Origin: Ascidia mentula
Lineage: Eukaryota; Chordata; Ascidiacea; Phlebobranchia; Ascidiidae
Length of the DNA stretch: 64,000 bases
Assembly: GCA_947561715.1 (NCBI GenBank)
Contig: OX387199.1
Location: 6,887,001-6,951,000, forward strand
Direction of reading: 5' to 3'
Numbering within the stretch: position 1 is the first letter of the stretch; every line of letters begins with the position of its first letter. The notes beneath the pieces are model-generated. The model had not been told where the DNA came from, ran no database searches, and worked only from the letters and a program-made list of their open reading frames with translations. Shown one piece after another: positions 61,901 through 64,000 of this stretch. Made by a program: the position numbers and the translations under genes.

Positions 61901-63215
61901 GTATAAGTCAGGCGATTTATCCTGCGCCTATTTTGAATATATGCAATATAAAACTTTAACCTCCCAAAGCTATAGATGGTTGAAGCACTTATTATATGGA
62001 AATACATACTTTATTTTTGCATAAACATGTGAGAGAAATCTGGGTACATATCTATCACATGAAGAAAAACAAGAAATAAGATATGATTTCTCTGCTATGG
62101 AAAATTGTTGCTCAGGATATAATTATTAGTATCATGTTGATGACATTCGTGGCGTGGTTAGTTTTTTACGCAAACGATCGTAATGTGAGCTGCACACAGG
62201 TGTATACACTGTTCCGACCTGTAAGGTCTCATCAGTAGAGCTGGTGACTGTGGTACAGCCTAGCTGGCAGACTATCAGGCACACAAATAGTGTGTGCACC
62301 TGTCTGTAGCTAATGTATTATGAAAAAATTAACTGGAAAACTGGAACAACAAATGTTTAGCTGACCTTGGCCCAGCTGCAGGCAACAGCAAAGCACGTGA
62401 ACAAGCCAGACGCAAAAGCAAGTGACATGACGGCCGTGACATCGCCAATTTCATAATCGTGGATGCAGCAGTAAAAGAAAATTCCGCACACCATTTCCAA
62501 GCCTGAAAATTTGCTTCAGAGTTGGAAAATTAAAGAGTTGTTTTGGAGTCAGTTGCTTTACCTGCAACGAACTTGACGGCACAGGCAGATTTCACGCAGC
62601 TGCAGCATTGCAAGAACACGGAGAACAATAAAAGAACTAAGTAACCAATTCCAATGATTGAGAATGCAAGCTGTTCCCGAACCGGTATAACTGGATAAAA
62701 GAAGATACGGTGGTGAAAAACATGAAGATTTGGCCACTTACGTTTTTTAAAATTATTGAAATGTGTTTTCATCATCAATTTAAAAAAAATCGTGGTATCC
62801 GTAACAAGTTCACTAATTCCTCAATAAATATCACGTTGCTGATACCGTAACCGCAGTTTCATTTAGTAATGGCCGACATGAACATTTAAGCATTTATCTA
62901 TACAGGATTTTTCAGTTTATAATTTTTAATTGGATACCTACATGGATCTGTGCGTGCCACGCTCTGCTTAAATATGCCAAACACCAAAAAGAACAAACTT
63001 AATGGTTCGCTGTTTCTCCAGGCTGGTACCACAAATCCAACCAAGATAAGCAGGTAGCTGAAAAACGAAAAGGTGCTGTCCAATATGCCGAAGCATTCAC
63101 CCCGAGACTTGCGGTTTTCCCCTTGTTTTGCTTCTGGTTGCTCGGCGTCACGGTCTGGTTGATTGGCGGGCACGTCTCCATTTGCTTCGTACGCTTGATT
63201 TTCCGGAGCGTGCAT
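58974..63215 (-). CDS. Tandem claudin/PMP22-like 16-helix membrane protein, paralogue A (695 aa)
   Basis: Exons, in gene order: 63215-62942, 62690-62562, 62502-62366, 61871-61697, 61626-61441, 61193-60864, 60559-60428, 60278-60142, 59896-59692, 59500-59333, 59188-58974; all phases agree. A polar N-terminus of about 45 residues precedes helix 1. Four four-helix units follow. Unit 1 has VPAWRNSEPLSLFF..FGIFKQ with a downstream Cys, unit 3 has FVPIRRNLEPVSMFY with paired Cys, and units 2 and 4 have PGW after their first helix. This resembles the claudin/PMP22 loop (W, then G-L-W-like, then Cys pair). The first Cys of unit 1 is Ser here but Cys in paralogue B. It should be a multipass plasma-membrane protein; the role is unknown. 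Exon lengths of 137 and 330 nt are shared with paralogue B. Confidence 0.88.
59905..60000 (+). repeat. tRNA-like remnant in an intron
   Basis: A seven-pair acceptor-like stem (ACCGTAC with GTGTGGT, two G-U pairs), an A-box-like D-arm and a T-arm (GGCTCGAATCC) span 96 nt, longer than a normal tRNA. It is probably a decayed intron-bearing tRNA copy or the head of a tRNA-derived SINE, in an intron of paralogue A. Confidence 0.4.
60071..60125 (-). repeat. Inverted tRNA T-arm-like remnant
   Basis: The minus strand reads GGGTTCGAATCCCGGTGTGG, a strong T-arm plus acceptor 3' strand, and is a near reverse complement of the end of the tRNA-like sequence at 59976-60000. No D-arm is present. The two form an inverted pair within one intron. 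Confidence 0.45.
62188..62242 (-). repeat. Degenerate hammerhead ribozyme copy
   Basis: On the minus strand CTGATGA (62235-62229) is followed by a perfect five-pair helix II (GACCT/AGGTC) and a helix III (ACAG/CTGT). The downstream core reads GGAA and the cleavage triplet is GTG, both departures from the consensus, and helix I has a mismatch. It is clearly related to the motif at 37700-37759 and lies sense in intron 3 of paralogue A. A second partial copy on the plus strand follows at about 62289-62322, giving an inverted arrangement. Confidence 0.6.
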
Positions 63216-64000
63216 ACTTCATTTAAAAATTGGTTCAGATTTGTTCAAGTGTGTTAATCGCGCGAACGATGGGATTGGAACGAAACTGGCAAATGAAAAA
63301 ACAAATTTTGCAAGTTTTCTCTGGGTTAAAAATTGAATGAAGATATTTTGACATTAACTTTGAATCACACCAGTTCAAGCCTTGGGCCTTTTTATTACAG
63401 AACCTTGTCAAGCTCTTGTCACAGTAATAACAGATCCTCACTACCCTGGCAGTACCCAGTCCAAATTCAATGTTATTTAAATATAAAGGTACATTAATAT
63501 TAACTTCTCCCTACAAAAAACTTGTTGCGCACCCAGACCCTTTCGCCTTGATGTTTGTGGGAAATTACCCCGATAGAAAGGTGGTATTGCAACACATCAG
63601 TGATGCAACCAAGCGTTCATGCGTAACTCGTCTGAAAAGCTGCACTCGTACCTCCACTACCGAAATTGTACGGGTACGTATTATGACACGAACCACATTG
63701 TTAGCAATTTTTTCCAGTAATTTTTTTGATTTGGCGTTCAACCGTGCTGCTGGGGCTTGACACAATGGTATGTGTACGTGGACCTGTTTGTCAACACCGC
63801 GTTCGTTTCTTTGATGACAGACGTAGGTTTAGAAAAATACTAAATCAAAACACCACTTTTACAATCGTTTGCCTTGTAGATGGCAATTTCACCATTATAA
63901 ACACTGATGATATCGTTGTCATAAAACAGATTTTAATGAGAATATATAAACACTTTCACTAGAATTTATCCCATACAAATTTGCCACACATACGTCAAGT
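63216..64000. other. Upstream region of claudin-like paralogue A
   Basis: This presumably holds the promoter of paralogue A. A 96-codon plus-strand frame (63470-63760) shows no recognisable feature. I saw no exon of another gene before the window ends. Confidence 0.5.

Overview
This is an AT-rich, intron-dense animal nuclear window, most likely from a tunicate (an ascidian of the Ciona kind). The reasons are many very short introns (about 55-65 nt) beside a few long ones, a clear HNF1 gene with the homeodomain insertion typical of that family, and splice acceptors lying 2-25 nt before start codons, as expected where spliced-leader trans-splicing occurs. The species call is inference; the gene calls come from splicing together exons whose reading phases agree at every junction.

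Layout. (1) 5007-20293, plus strand: a receptor tyrosine kinase with an ectodomain (Cys-rich region, fibronectin III-like region, two EGF repeats), one membrane helix, a full kinase domain and a polar tail. Its 5' end, with the signal peptide, was not found in 1-5006. (2) 22967-33135, plus: HNF1, a homeobox transcription factor, in 15 coding exons (about 1070 aa), with a linker of over 400 residues between the dimerisation helices and the POU-like domain. (3) 37084-38355, minus: a two-exon gene for an unrecognised 276-aa protein. (4) 38356-49489: about 11 kb with no gene I can support. (5) 49492-52169, plus: a 572-aa type I membrane protein with signal peptide, EGF modules, ZP domain and furin site, in 12 exons. 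(6) 53055-56985 and 58974-63215, both minus: two tandem paralogues for polytopic membrane proteins, each with about 16 membrane helices built from four claudin/PMP22-like four-helix units.

The last pair is the most unusual content. The exon plan shows that an 8-helix gene was duplicated and joined end to start, with the fusion point inside one 330-nt exon in both paralogues. One paralogue also carries an 18-bp minisatellite read in frame as a six-residue Gln/Asn/Gly-rich repeat in a loop, next to a 55-bp intron its sister lacks.

Four hammerhead-ribozyme-like motifs lie in introns. One (37700-37759) has all three helices, the CUGAUGA and GAAA cores and a GUC cleavage triplet. Two show inverted arrangements, suggesting remnants of a ribozyme-bearing repeat family.

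The genes do not form a common pathway that I can see: a receptor kinase, a gut-type transcription factor, a ZP surface protein and a pair of claudin-like proteins are neighbours only.
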